From Geodermatophilus tzadiensis (lineage in GTDB: Bacteria > Actinomycetota > Actinomycetes > Mycobacteriales > Geodermatophilaceae), in the NCBI RefSeq assembly GCF_003002915.1, contig NZ_PVTG01000003.1, forward strand, positions 124,001 through 188,000: a DNA stretch of 64,000 bases, given 5' to 3'. The position numbers and the translations under genes were made by a program. The notes under the pieces are model-generated. The model searched no databases. It worked only from the letters and a program-made list of their open reading frames with translations, and was not told where the DNA came from. Below, one piece after another: positions 1 through 10,462 of the stretch; position 1 is the first letter of the stretch, and every line of letters begins with the position of its first letter.

Positions 1-3096
<3,096 letters not shown>

Positions 3097-3130
3097 GCGT
3101 GTCCCCGGGCGGACGGGTTCACTGGGGGTC

Positions 3131-3793
3131 GTGAGCAGTCCCTCCCCGGTCCCCGACGGCCCGTCGGTGTCCCACGGCGGTGCGGGCCACGGCGCTCTGA
3201 CCCACGGCGGTCTGACGCACGGCGGTCTCGCCCACGGCGGCTCGGTCGTGCCGACGGTCGTCGCCGCGGCGGCCCCCGCCCGCTGGGGCGGGTGGCGGGC
3301 CGAGCTGCGGTCGGACCTGCGCGGCGCCGCGGTGTGGGCCGGGCTGCTGGCGCTGAGCGGACTGCCGGCCGGGCTGCTGTGGGTGTGGCTGGCGCCGCGG
3401 GCCCGCTTCGAGGTCGTCGAGGGCGGCGCGGTGCCGGTGGGGCGCCCGTCGGCGGAGCTGCTCGTGGGCGACGACGCCGTCCTGGTGCTCGTCCTCGCCG
3501 GCCTCGGGCTGCTCGCCGGCGGCGTGGCCTGGGCGGTGCGCCGGCGCCGCGGCCTGGCCTGGCTGCTCGCCACGGCGCTGGGGACCGCGCTGGCCGGGGT
3601 GCTGGCCTGGCGGCTGGGGGAGGGGCTGGCGCCCGGCCCCACCGCGGCGCAGCTGGCCGACGTCGGCGCGCGGGTGACCACGGGCCTCGAGCTGTCCTCG
3701 CTGCCCGCGCTGGCGGTCGCGCCGTTCTGCGCGCTGCTGGTCTACGTCGTCGCCGCGCTGTTCGCCAGCAGCGACGACCTCGGCCGCGGGTGA
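3131..3793 (+). CDS. Four-helix membrane protein, DUF2567-like
   Basis: A 220-residue protein of unknown function. After a low-complexity N-terminus (about 50 residues) come four predicted membrane segments, roughly at residues 66-86, 116-136, 141-160 and 188-214. A periplasmic loop carrying ARFEVVEGG joins the first two. This layout resembles actinobacterial DUF2567 proteins, but that assignment is from memory and tentative. The GTG start sits 7 nt after the weak -10-like hexamer TTCACT (3118-3123). The N-terminus contains five near-identical pentapeptides starting with His. It is followed by a hairpin repeat in the convergent space before the LON-domain gene. Confidence 0.7.
   Translation: MSSPSPVPDGPSVSHGGAGHGALTHGGLTHGGLAHGGSVVPTVVAAAAPARWGGWRAELRSDLRGAAVWAGLLALSGLPAGLLWVWLAPRARFEVVEGGAVPVGRPSAELLVGDDAVLVLVLAGLGLLAGGVAWAVRRRRGLAWLLATALGTALAGVLAWRLGEGLAPGPTAAQLADVGARVTTGLELSSLPALAVAPFCALLVYVVAALFASSDDLGRG
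3173..3247 (+). repeat. Five 15-nt tandem repeats encoding HGGxx pentapeptides
   Basis: His codons occur exactly every 15 nt (3173, 3188, 3203, 3218, 3233), giving [20 protein letters not shown] and HGGSV. The in-frame period suggests slippage expansion inside the N-terminus of the membrane protein. The His/Gly-rich stretch could bind metal, but nothing else supports that. Confidence 0.85.
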
Positions 3794-3797
3794 CGTG

Positions 3798-3903
3798 CTG
3801 GAACGACTTCCTGCAGGGCCCCGCCGCGAGCCTGGTGAGTGCCTGGAACGGCCACCTCTCAGGGGCCCGCGCCGAGCGTGCGAGACGTGGGGGAGAGGTG
3901 GTC
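3798..3903 (+). repeat. Intergenic hairpin repeat, truncated copy plus full copy
   Basis: The full copy (3850-3903) has arms CCACCTCTC (3852-3860) and GAGAGGTGG (3893-3901), extended by a G-U and a G-C pair. They enclose a 32-nt core starting AGGGGCCCGC. A truncated direct copy (CTGGAACG, then CAGGGCCCCGCCGCGAGCCT at 3814-3833) lies immediately upstream. The same core with different but still complementary arms recurs at 39275-39329. It sits between two convergent gene ends, so a terminator role is possible, but there is no T-tract. Confidence 0.7.
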
Positions 3904-3908
3904 CTCGA

Positions 3909-4745
3909 TCAGTTGAGGCCGAGCGGGCCGGCGAACTGGTGCAGCGGCGCGGGCACCGCGCCCACGGCCTCCAGCAGGGTCAGCTCCCGGCGCAGCATCC
4001 GGGCCTCGGCCACCAGCCGGCGGCGGGTGGCCGACTCGGCCAGCAGCGACTGCCGGTCCTCGGTGGTCAGCAGGGCCGCCGACGCCACCAGGTAGGACAG
4101 CGCCCGGGGGTCGCCGGCCACCGCCTCGAGCAGCGTCTCCGCGCCGGCCAGCTCCTCCGCCTCGCCCGCCGCGGCGGTCTCCTCCACGCCGGTCTGCAGG
4201 GCGGCGACCGCGGCGACGTAGCGGGTGAACAGCCCGCCGACGCCGCGCTCCAGCACGCCGAGCGACCCGCTGGCCACCTCGCGCACCAGGCCCTCGTCCA
4301 GCCCGGCACCACCGGCGGCTGGGGAGCCCAGGACCTGCTCCTGGTCGCCGGCCGCCTCCTCGGCGGCCTCCTCCTCGGTCAGCCACTCCACCTCGGCGCG
4401 CAGGTAGGGCGTGTCGCCCTCGCCCTCGCCGCCGACGACGACGTCGAGCAGCCGGAACCGGTCGCCGCCCACGGTCATCACCCGGAACCCGCCGTCGGGC
4501 TGCGGCCGCACCACCTGCAGCTCCGCGGTGCAGCCGACGTCGTAGAGCGCCTCGGCCGGCGCCACCCGCTCGACCTCCCAGCCCTGGCGGATCGCGACCA
4601 CGCCGAAGCGCCGGCCGCGGTCCTCGGGCAGGGCCAGCAGGTCGCGGACCAGCGCCCGGTACCGGGGCTCGAACACCTGCAGCGGCAGCACGATCCCCGG
4701 GAACAGCGGCGACCCGAGCGGGAACAGCGGGATGAGGTCGCCCAC
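3909..4745 (-). CDS. LON substrate-binding (LAN) domain protein
   Basis: A 278-residue protein with the N-terminal domain of Lon proteases (PF02190 type) but no AAA+ or protease domain. Family hallmarks are [26 protein letters not shown] at the N-terminus and GCTAELQVV followed by RFRLLDV. Residues 120-150 form an acidic Glu/Ala-rich insert, and the C-terminal half is helical, as in stand-alone LAN proteins of actinobacteria. The exact role is unknown; substrate or protein binding is inferred from the domain. The GTG start is 6 nt after a TAGGCT -10 hexamer, indicating a leaderless transcript. It is divergent from hisD, a neighbourhood I recall from other actinobacteria. Confidence 0.85.
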   Translation of the reverse strand: MGDLIPLFPLGSPLFPGIVLPLQVFEPRYRALVRDLLALPEDRGRRFGVVAIRQGWEVERVAPAEALYDVGCTAELQVVRPQPDGGFRVMTVGGDRFRLLDVVVGGEGEGDTPYLRAEVEWLTEEEAAEEAAGDQEQVLGSPAAGGAGLDEGLVREVASGSLGVLERGVGGLFTRYVAAVAALQTGVEETAAAGEAEELAGAETLLEAVAGDPRALSYLVASAALLTTEDRQSLLAESATRRRLVAEARMLRRELTLLEAVGAVPAPLHQFAGPLGLN

Positions 4746-4757
4746 GCCGAGAGCCTA
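4746..4757 (-). promoter_or_regulatory. -10 element TAGGCT of a leaderless promoter (LON gene)
   Basis: On the minus strand TAGGCT (4757-4752) is followed by 6 nt and then the GTG start. No Shine-Dalgarno sequence is present. Confidence 0.6.
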
Positions 4758-4847
4758 CGGGCGCGGCGCCGGACCGGCGGCGGTGACGAGCGGCGGGGCC
4801 GCCGCTACTACCCTGGAGATCTCCCCGAACTCTCCCCGGAGGTCCCC

Positions 4848-6152
4848 GTGCTCGCCCGCATCGACCTGCGCGGCTCCGCGCTGCCGGGGGTCCGCGACCT
4901 GGCCGGCCTGCTGCCCCGCGCCGCCACCGACATCGACGCGGTGCTGGCCACCGTCCGCCCGCTGTGCGAGGACGTCCGCCTGCGCGGCGCCCAGGCGGTC
5001 CGCGAGATCACCGCCCGCCTCGACGGCGTCGACGCCGAGGACTTCACCGTCCCGCCCGCGGCGCTGCAGGCCGCCCTCGACGGCCTCGACCCCACCGTGC
5101 GCGCCGCGCTGGAGGAGTCCATCGCGCGGGTGCGCCGCGTGCACGCCGACCAGGCCCGCACCGACGTCACCACCCAGGTCGTGCGCGGCGGCACGGTCAC
5201 CGAGCGGTGGGTGCCGGTGCGCCGGGTGGGCCTCTACGTGCCCGGCGGGCTGGCGCCGCTGCTGTCCAGCGTGGTGATGAACGTCGTCCCGGCGCAGATC
5301 GCCGGCGTCGAGTCGATCGCGGTCGCCTCGCCGCCGCAGCGGGACAACGGCGGGCTGCCCGACACCGGCGTGCTGGCCGCGTGCGCGCTGCTCGGCGTGA
5401 CGGAGGTGCACGCCGTCGGCGGGGCGCAGGCGATCGCCGTGTTCGGCTACGGCGCGGGCGCCTGCGAGCCGGTCGACCTGGTCACCGGGCCGGGCAACGT
5501 CTACGTCACCGCCGCCAAGCGGCTGCTGCGCGGGCTGATCGGCATCGACTCCGAGGCCGGCCCGACCGAGGTCGCCATCCTCGCCGACGACACCGCCGAC
5601 CCGGTGCACGTCGCCGCCGACCTGATCAGCCAGGCCGAGCACGACCCGCTGGCCGGTGCGGTCCTGGTGACGACGAGCGAGGCGCTCGCCGACGCCGTCC
5701 TCGACCTCGTGCCGGCGCAGGTCGCGGCCACCAAGCACTCCGACCGGATCCTCACCGCGCTCGACGGCAGCCAGTCGGGGATCGTGCTGGTCGACGACGT
5801 CGACGCCGGCCTCGCCGTCGTCGACGCCTATGCCGCGGAGCACCTGGAGATCCAGACCCGGGACGCCCGCGCCGTGGCGCTGCGGGTGCGCAACGCCGGC
5901 GCGGTGTTCGTCGGCGCCTGGTCGCCGGTCTCGCTGGGCGACTACATCGCCGGCTCCAACCACGTGCTGCCCACCGGCGGCTGCGCCCGGCACTCGTCGG
6001 GCCTGAGCGTGCAGACGTTCCTGCGCGGCGTCCACGTCGTCGAGTACGACGAGCAGGCCCTCGCCGAGGTCGCCGGGCACGTCGACGCGCTCGCCCACGC
6101 CGAGGACCTGCCCGCGCACGCCGCCGCCGTCCGGCTCCGGCAGCGCTCGTGA
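4848..6152 (+). CDS. hisD: Histidinol dehydrogenase
   Basis: Catalyses the last two steps of histidine synthesis, L-histidinol to L-histidine, with NAD+ and Zn2+ in the cytoplasm. The 434-residue protein is of normal length. Visible signatures are GLYVPGG and [13 protein letters not shown], the Zn/active-site stretch ISQAEHDP (Gln, His), AEHLEIQ, and [15 protein letters not shown] with the metal-binding Asp. The open frame continues upstream, but GTG at 4848 is chosen because GGAGG (4838-4842) lies 5 nt before it and homology begins there with LARIDLRG. It heads the hisD-hisC-hisB cluster, and its stop overlaps the hisC start as GTGA. Confidence 0.97.
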   Translation: MLARIDLRGSALPGVRDLAGLLPRAATDIDAVLATVRPLCEDVRLRGAQAVREITARLDGVDAEDFTVPPAALQAALDGLDPTVRAALEESIARVRRVHADQARTDVTTQVVRGGTVTERWVPVRRVGLYVPGGLAPLLSSVVMNVVPAQIAGVESIAVASPPQRDNGGLPDTGVLAACALLGVTEVHAVGGAQAIAVFGYGAGACEPVDLVTGPGNVYVTAAKRLLRGLIGIDSEAGPTEVAILADDTADPVHVAADLISQAEHDPLAGAVLVTTSEALADAVLDLVPAQVAATKHSDRILTALDGSQSGIVLVDDVDAGLAVVDAYAAEHLEIQTRDARAVALRVRNAGAVFVGAWSPVSLGDYIAGSNHVLPTGGCARHSSGLSVQTFLRGVHVVEYDEQALAEVAGHVDALAHAEDLPAHAAAVRLRQRS

Positions 6153-7267
6153 CGGCCACTCCCCGGACGTCGCTGGACCAGCTCCCGCTGCGGCCGGAGC
6201 TGCGCGGCCGCACGCCCTACGGCGCCCCGCAGCTGCGGGTCTCCCACCGGCTCAACACCAACGAGAACCCGCACCCGCTGCCCGACGAGCTGCTGGCGAC
6301 CCTCGGCGAGGCGCTCGGGCACGCCGCGGTCGACCTCAACCGCTACCCCGACCGCGACGCCGTCGCCCTGCGCGCCGACCTCGCCGCCTACCTGTCCCGC
6401 GGCGGGGAGCGGATCGACCCGGCGCAGGTGTGGGCGGCCAACGGCAGCAACGAGGTGCTGCAGCAGCTGCTGCAGGCCTTCGGCGGGGCCGGGCGGACGG
6501 CGCTGGGCTTCACGCCGTCGTACTCGATGCACCCGATCATCTCGGCCGGCACCGGGACGGCGTGGGTGGACGGCCACCGGCGCGCGGACTTCACCATCGA
6601 CGCCGCGCAGGCCGTCGCCCAGGTGCGCGAGGTGCGCCCCGACGTCGTCTTCGTGACCAGCCCCAACAACCCGACGGGCACCGCGGTCGCGCTGGAGACG
6701 ATCGAGCAGCTCCACGACGCCACCGAGGGCGTGGTCGTCGTCGACGAGGCGTACGCGGAGTTCGCCCGCACCGGGACGCCGTCGGCGCTCACCCTGCTGC
6801 CGGGCCGCCCGCGGCTGGTGGTCAGCCGCACGATGAGCAAGGCGTTCGGCATGGCGGGGCTGCGGCTGGGCTACCTCGCCGCCGACCCCGCCGTCGTCGA
6901 CGCCGTCCAGCTCGTCCGGCTGCCCTACCACCTGTCCTCGCTGACCCAGGCCGCCGCGCGGGCCGCGCTCGCGCACACCGACGCCCTGCTGGCCACCGTG
7001 GACGCGGTCAAGGACCAGCGCGACCGGATCGTCGCCGCGCTGCCCGGGCTGGGCCTGACCAGCGTGCCCAGCGACGCCAACTTCGTGCTGTTCGGCCGCT
7101 TCGCCGACGCGCCCGCCGCCTGGCAGGCGCTGCTCGACCGCGACGTGCTGGTGCGGGACGTGGGCATCCCCGGCTGGCTGCGGGTCACCGCCGGGACGCC
7201 CGCGGAGACCGACGCCTTCCTCGCCGCCCTGGGCGAGATCGCCCCCGACCACCGCCTGGGAGACTGA
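6149..7267 (+). CDS. hisC: Histidinol-phosphate aminotransferase
   Basis: PLP-dependent fold-type I aminotransferase converting imidazole-acetol phosphate and glutamate to histidinol phosphate. The 372-residue protein shows NTNENP near the N-terminus, the substrate/PLP motifs SPNNPTGT and VDEAY, and the Schiff-base lysine in [12 protein letters not shown] (about K231). The GTG start is fixed by the 4-bp GTGA overlap with hisD and by homology starting at SLDQLPLR. In actinobacteria this family may also serve aromatic amino acids. The his operon context supports the histidine role. Confidence 0.96.
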   Translation: MTATPRTSLDQLPLRPELRGRTPYGAPQLRVSHRLNTNENPHPLPDELLATLGEALGHAAVDLNRYPDRDAVALRADLAAYLSRGGERIDPAQVWAANGSNEVLQQLLQAFGGAGRTALGFTPSYSMHPIISAGTGTAWVDGHRRADFTIDAAQAVAQVREVRPDVVFVTSPNNPTGTAVALETIEQLHDATEGVVVVDEAYAEFARTGTPSALTLLPGRPRLVVSRTMSKAFGMAGLRLGYLAADPAVVDAVQLVRLPYHLSSLTQAAARAALAHTDALLATVDAVKDQRDRIVAALPGLGLTSVPSDANFVLFGRFADAPAAWQALLDRDVLVRDVGIPGWLRVTAGTPAETDAFLAALGEIAPDHRLGD

Positions 7268-7272
7268 GACCC

Positions 7273-7869
7273 ATGAGCCGTACCGCCCGCGTGGAGCGCG
7301 CCACCAGCGAGACCAAGCTGGTCGTCGAGCTGGACCTCGATGGCACCGGCAGGAGCTCGATCAGCACCGGCGTCGGCTTCTACGACCACATGCTGACCGC
7401 GCTGTCCCGGCACAGCGGCATCGACCTCACCGTCCGGGCCGACGGCGACCTGCACATCGACGCCCACCACACCGTCGAGGACGTCGCGATCGCGCTCGGC
7501 CAGGCCTTCGGCGAGGCGCTCGGGGACAAGCAGGGCATCACCCGCTACGGCGACGCCACGATCCCGATGGACGAGGTCCTCGTGCAGGCTGCCGTCGACC
7601 TGTCGGGCCGGCCGTACTTCGTGCACGCCGAGCCCGAGACGATGACGCCGATGATCGGGCCGGACTACCCGACGTCGCTCACCAAGCACGTGCTCGAGTC
7701 GTTCGCGTTCAACGCGCGGATCACCCTGCACGTGCGGGTGCTCTACGCCGGCCGCGACGCCCACCACATCGTCGAGGGCCAGTTCAAGGCGCTGGCCCGG
7801 GCGCTGCGCACCGCCGTCGCGATCGACCCGCGGGTCGCCGGGGTGCCCTCCACCAAGGGCGCGCTCTAG
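7273..7869 (+). CDS. hisB: Imidazoleglycerol-phosphate dehydratase
   Basis: Removes water from imidazole glycerol phosphate to give imidazole-acetol phosphate. The 198-residue monofunctional form lacks the HisB-N phosphatase domain found in enterobacteria. The paired metal-binding His motifs are visible: [15 protein letters not shown] in the first half ([16 protein letters not shown]) and [18 protein letters not shown] in the second, each with the following Glu. ATG at 7273 follows hisC by 5 nt, with GGGAGA just upstream. Confidence 0.97.
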   Translation: MSRTARVERATSETKLVVELDLDGTGRSSISTGVGFYDHMLTALSRHSGIDLTVRADGDLHIDAHHTVEDVAIALGQAFGEALGDKQGITRYGDATIPMDEVLVQAAVDLSGRPYFVHAEPETMTPMIGPDYPTSLTKHVLESFAFNARITLHVRVLYAGRDAHHIVEGQFKALARALRTAVAIDPRVAGVPSTKGAL

Positions 7870-8046
7870 GTGTCGTTCGGCGCCGTCCTCGTCGTGGTCG
7901 GCGGCTTCCTGCTCGGCGGGGCGTGGAGCATCTGGCGGGCCGACCACGACACGAAGGGCCGCACCGGCCCGCAGGTCCTGTTCGCCGTCGTCCTGCTGGT
8001 GGCGGCGCTGCTGGCGACGGCGTCGGGGATCCTGCGATTGATCTGA
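7870..8046 (+). CDS. 58-residue two-helix membrane microprotein in the his operon
   Basis: A GTG start directly abuts the hisB stop codon. The short frame encodes two hydrophobic helices (about residues 2-17 and 32-56) joined by a polar loop, RADHDTKGRTGPQ. Similar tiny membrane proteins between hisB and hisH occur in related genomes as I recall. No function is known. The tight coupling implies co-translation with hisB. Its 3' end overlaps the proposed start of the next gene. Confidence 0.6.
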   Translation: MSFGAVLVVVGGFLLGGAWSIWRADHDTKGRTGPQVLFAVVLLVAALLATASGILRLI

Positions 8047-8612
8047 GGAACCGGTTCCTGGCGCTGGTCCTGGCCGACCCGGTGGTGGCGGGGGTGCTCC
8101 AGCGAGCACCGGCCCTCGGGGTCGGCGACTGGTGGCTGACCGCCGGGGTGCTGTTCCAGACGGCGTGGAACGGGCTCGCCGGCCGGCCGCCGGGCACCGG
8201 CGTCCGCGACGCCGACCTCTTCTACTGGGACGCCGACACCTCCTGGGACGCCGAGGACGCCGTCATCCGCCGCGCCGCGGACCTCTTCGCGGACGTGCCG
8301 GTGCCGGTCGAGGTGCGCAACGAGGCGCGGGTGCACCTCTGGTACGCCGACCGCTTCGGCACCGCCGCGCCGGCGCCCTTCCGCGACTGCCGGCAGGCGA
8401 TCGACGCCTTCGCCGCCGTCTGCTGCGCCGTCGGCGTGACCGTGGCCGACGACGGCCCGCGGCTGTACGCGCCGTACGGCCTCGACGACCTCCTCGGCAT
8501 GGTCGTGCGGCCCAACCCGCACAGCCCCGCGCCGCGGGGGGTCTACGAGGCCAAGGCCGCCCGCTGGCAGGCCGTCTGGCCCGAGCTCACCGTGCTGCCC
8601 TTCGACTCCTGA
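8037..8612 (+). CDS. Nucleotidyltransferase-like protein (NTP_transf_6/DUF925 type)
   Basis: The translation matches the layout of the nucleotidyltransferase-fold family PF06042. It has [16 protein letters not shown] followed by DADLFYWD (equivalent to the usual acidic DxD region), then [18 protein letters not shown] and a C-terminal [15 protein letters not shown] with [15 protein letters not shown]. Biochemical function is unknown for the family. The start is uncertain. Family length favours initiation near ATT 8037 or CTG 8043. The only standard codons in frame are GTG 8082, which truncates a helix, and GTG 7923, which overlaps the upstream gene by 124 nt. It lies inside the his cluster, between hisB and hisH, but a link to histidine synthesis is only positional. 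Confidence 0.75.
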   Translation: MDLRNRFLALVLADPVVAGVLQRAPALGVGDWWLTAGVLFQTAWNGLAGRPPGTGVRDADLFYWDADTSWDAEDAVIRRAADLFADVPVPVEVRNEARVHLWYADRFGTAAPAPFRDCRQAIDAFAAVCCAVGVTVADDGPRLYAPYGLDDLLGMVVRPNPHSPAPRGVYEAKAARWQAVWPELTVLPFDS

Positions 8613-8708
8613 CCCGGGCGGCTCGGGGGACCGGGGCGTACCCCGCCGGGGTGGGTGCGCCCGGAGACCGGGACCGGGAACACGGCCGGCCCTCCCCGCG
8701 CTGCTCGG

Positions 8709-8721
8709 TACCGTGGCGAAC
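8709..8721 (+). promoter_or_regulatory. -10 element TACCGT of a leaderless promoter (hisH)
   Basis: TACCGT (8709-8714) is followed by exactly 7 nt and then GTG 8722. This favours GTG 8722 over the upstream GTG 8713, which lies inside the hexamer. Confidence 0.55.
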
Positions 8722-9357
8722 GTGAAGAAGGTGGTCGTCCTCGACTACGGGTCGGGCAACCTGCGGTCGGCCGAGCGGGCGCTGAGCCGGGTCGGCGCCG
8801 ACGTCACCGTGACCGCCGACCGGGACGCGGCGCTGGAGGCCGACGGTCTCGTCGTCCCCGGGGTCGGCGCCTTCGCGCACTGCATGCAGGAGCTGCGCGC
8901 CGTCGACGGGCCCCGCACGATCGGCCGCCGGCTGGCCGGCGGGCGCCCGGTGCTCGGCATCTGCGTGGGCATGCAGGTGCTCTTCGAGCGCGGCGTCGAG
9001 CACGGCCACGACGCCGAGGGCTGCGGCGAGTGGCCCGGCACGGTCGAGCAGCTCGCGGCGCCGGTGCTGCCGCACATGGGGTGGAACACCGTCTCCGCGC
9101 CCGCGGACAGCGTGCTGTTCGCCGGCCTGGCCGACGAGCGCTTCTACTTCGTGCACTCCTACGGCGTGCGCGAGTTCCCCCTCGGCCAGGACGGCCCGCC
9201 CTCGCGGCTGGCCCCGCCGAAGGTGACCTGGGCCGAGCACGGCGACCGGTTCGTCGCCGGGGTGGAGAACGTCGCGCTGTCGGCCACCCAGTTCCACCCG
9301 GAGAAGAGCGGCGACGCCGGCGCGCAGCTGCTCACCAACTGGCTCGGCACCCTCTGA
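8722..9357 (+). CDS. hisH: Imidazole glycerol phosphate synthase, glutaminase subunit
   Basis: Class I glutamine amidotransferase that supplies ammonia to HisF. The 211-residue protein has the catalytic triad: Cys in [10 protein letters not shown] (about C81), and His and Glu in TQFHPEKS near residue 194. The oxyanion-strand motif PGVGAF is also present. GTG 8722 is preferred as a leaderless start; GTG 8713 would add MAN. Its partner hisF is about 18 kb away (27.4 kb), because an accessory block separates the two his clusters. The stop is 1 nt from the stop of the convergent oxidoreductase gene. Confidence 0.96.
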   Translation: MKKVVVLDYGSGNLRSAERALSRVGADVTVTADRDAALEADGLVVPGVGAFAHCMQELRAVDGPRTIGRRLAGGRPVLGICVGMQVLFERGVEHGHDAEGCGEWPGTVEQLAAPVLPHMGWNTVSAPADSVLFAGLADERFYFVHSYGVREFPLGQDGPPSRLAPPKVTWAEHGDRFVAGVENVALSATQFHPEKSGDAGAQLLTNWLGTL

Positions 9358-9358
9358 G

Positions 9359-10399
9359 TCACTGCAGGGGCACCGGCGGCTGTGCCCACCACGGCGCGTC
9401 GACCACCTCGACCCGCCGCACCCACTTCACCCACCAGTAGCCGCGCCGCCCCGGCGCCACCAGCCGCACCGGCGCCCCGTGCCCGGTCGACAGCGGCCGG
9501 CCCGCGCAGTGGGTGGCCAGCAGCAGCGACCCGGCGTCGGCCAGCGACAGCCGCCGGCGGTACCCGGTGACGCCGACGACGTCGACGCTGCCGCCGTCGG
9601 GCAGGTCGAGTCCGGCCAGCAGCCGGTCCAGCCGCACGCCGCGCCACTCCTGCTCGGCGTACCAGCCGCCGGTGCAGTCGAGGACGGCGGTCACGCGGTC
9701 GCCGCGGTCGAGGTCGGCGGCGCGCAGCCGGGTGGTGCGGCCGCCGGCGACCAGCTCGACGGTGTCGCCCGCGTCGTCGGGGACGGTGTCGGTGAACCAC
9801 TGGGTGACCGGCATCGCGGCCGGGTCCCCGCTGCCGAGCTCGTGCGAGCCGGTGCCCCGGCGCCGTCCGCCCGGCGCGCCGGTCAGCCGCAGGCCGCCCT
9901 CGACCGCGCCCCACAGCGCCACGGCGCCGACCGCCAGCCCGCCGGCGCGCAGCAGCGCCCGCCTCGACAGGTCCGCCCGCCGCGGGCGCTGGCGGCTGCC
10001 GGCGACGTGCACGGCCAGCAGCGCGCCGGTGCCCACGCCCACCGCGACGTGCACCAGCAGCACGCCCACGCCGCCGAGGGACGCCGCCGGTCCGGCGACG
10101 GTGTGCGCGACGCCGGTGACCAGCGTGAGCACCACCAGGACGGCCAGCACCCAGGCGGCGGTGGGATCGCGGCGGCCGGCGGTGCGGGTCCGCGACCGCC
10201 GGACGACGACGCCCTTCCACGGCACGAGCAGCAGCAGACCCAGTCCCGCGGCGCCGTGCGCGGCGGTCACCAGCCGGGCCGGCAGCGGCGTCCCGACGCC
10301 GAAGGCGAGCACCCCGGTGCCCCCGGCGAGCAGGAGGAGGGCGAGCAGGCCGAGGTTGGTGCGCCGACCGGCGCGACGCGGGAGGAGCACGGCCGGCAT
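9359..10399 (-). CDS. Membrane-anchored molybdopterin oxidoreductase (SUOX/YedY-like)
   Basis: A 346-residue protein with four N-terminal membrane segments (about 15-36, 42-60, 82-103, 108-133), then an internal SRRALLRAGG stretch resembling a twin-arginine motif. The C-terminal half is a sulfite-oxidase-type molybdopterin domain. The probable Mo-ligand cysteine is C242 in LDCTGGWYAEQEWRG, followed by VTGYRRRLSL and the GHGAPVRLVAPGRRGYWWVKWV signature. His residues at 48, 99, 117 and 131 lie in the membrane segments, which could bind heme b as in MsrQ-type partners. The polypeptide would then combine membrane electron transfer with the Mo centre (inference). Substrate unknown. ATG start; convergent with hisH and divergent from the M28 peptidase. 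Confidence 0.82.
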   Translation of the reverse strand: MPAVLLPRRAGRRTNLGLLALLLLAGGTGVLAFGVGTPLPARLVTAAHGAAGLGLLLLVPWKGVVVRRSRTRTAGRRDPTAAWVLAVLVVLTLVTGVAHTVAGPAASLGGVGVLLVHVAVGVGTGALLAVHVAGSRQRPRRADLSRRALLRAGGLAVGAVALWGAVEGGLRLTGAPGGRRRGTGSHELGSGDPAAMPVTQWFTDTVPDDAGDTVELVAGGRTTRLRAADLDRGDRVTAVLDCTGGWYAEQEWRGVRLDRLLAGLDLPDGGSVDVVGVTGYRRRLSLADAGSLLLATHCAGRPLSTGHGAPVRLVAPGRRGYWWVKWVRRVEVVDAPWWAQPPVPLQ

Positions 10400-10462
10400 C
10401 CCCGGAGTGTCCCCCCGCCCGACCTAGGGTGACCCGGTCCCGGCCCGGTCGAGGAGGACCCG

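Noticed and set aside
4755..6119. A 454-residue minus-strand frame opposite hisD
   Set aside because: Antisense shadow of hisD without recognisable motifs.
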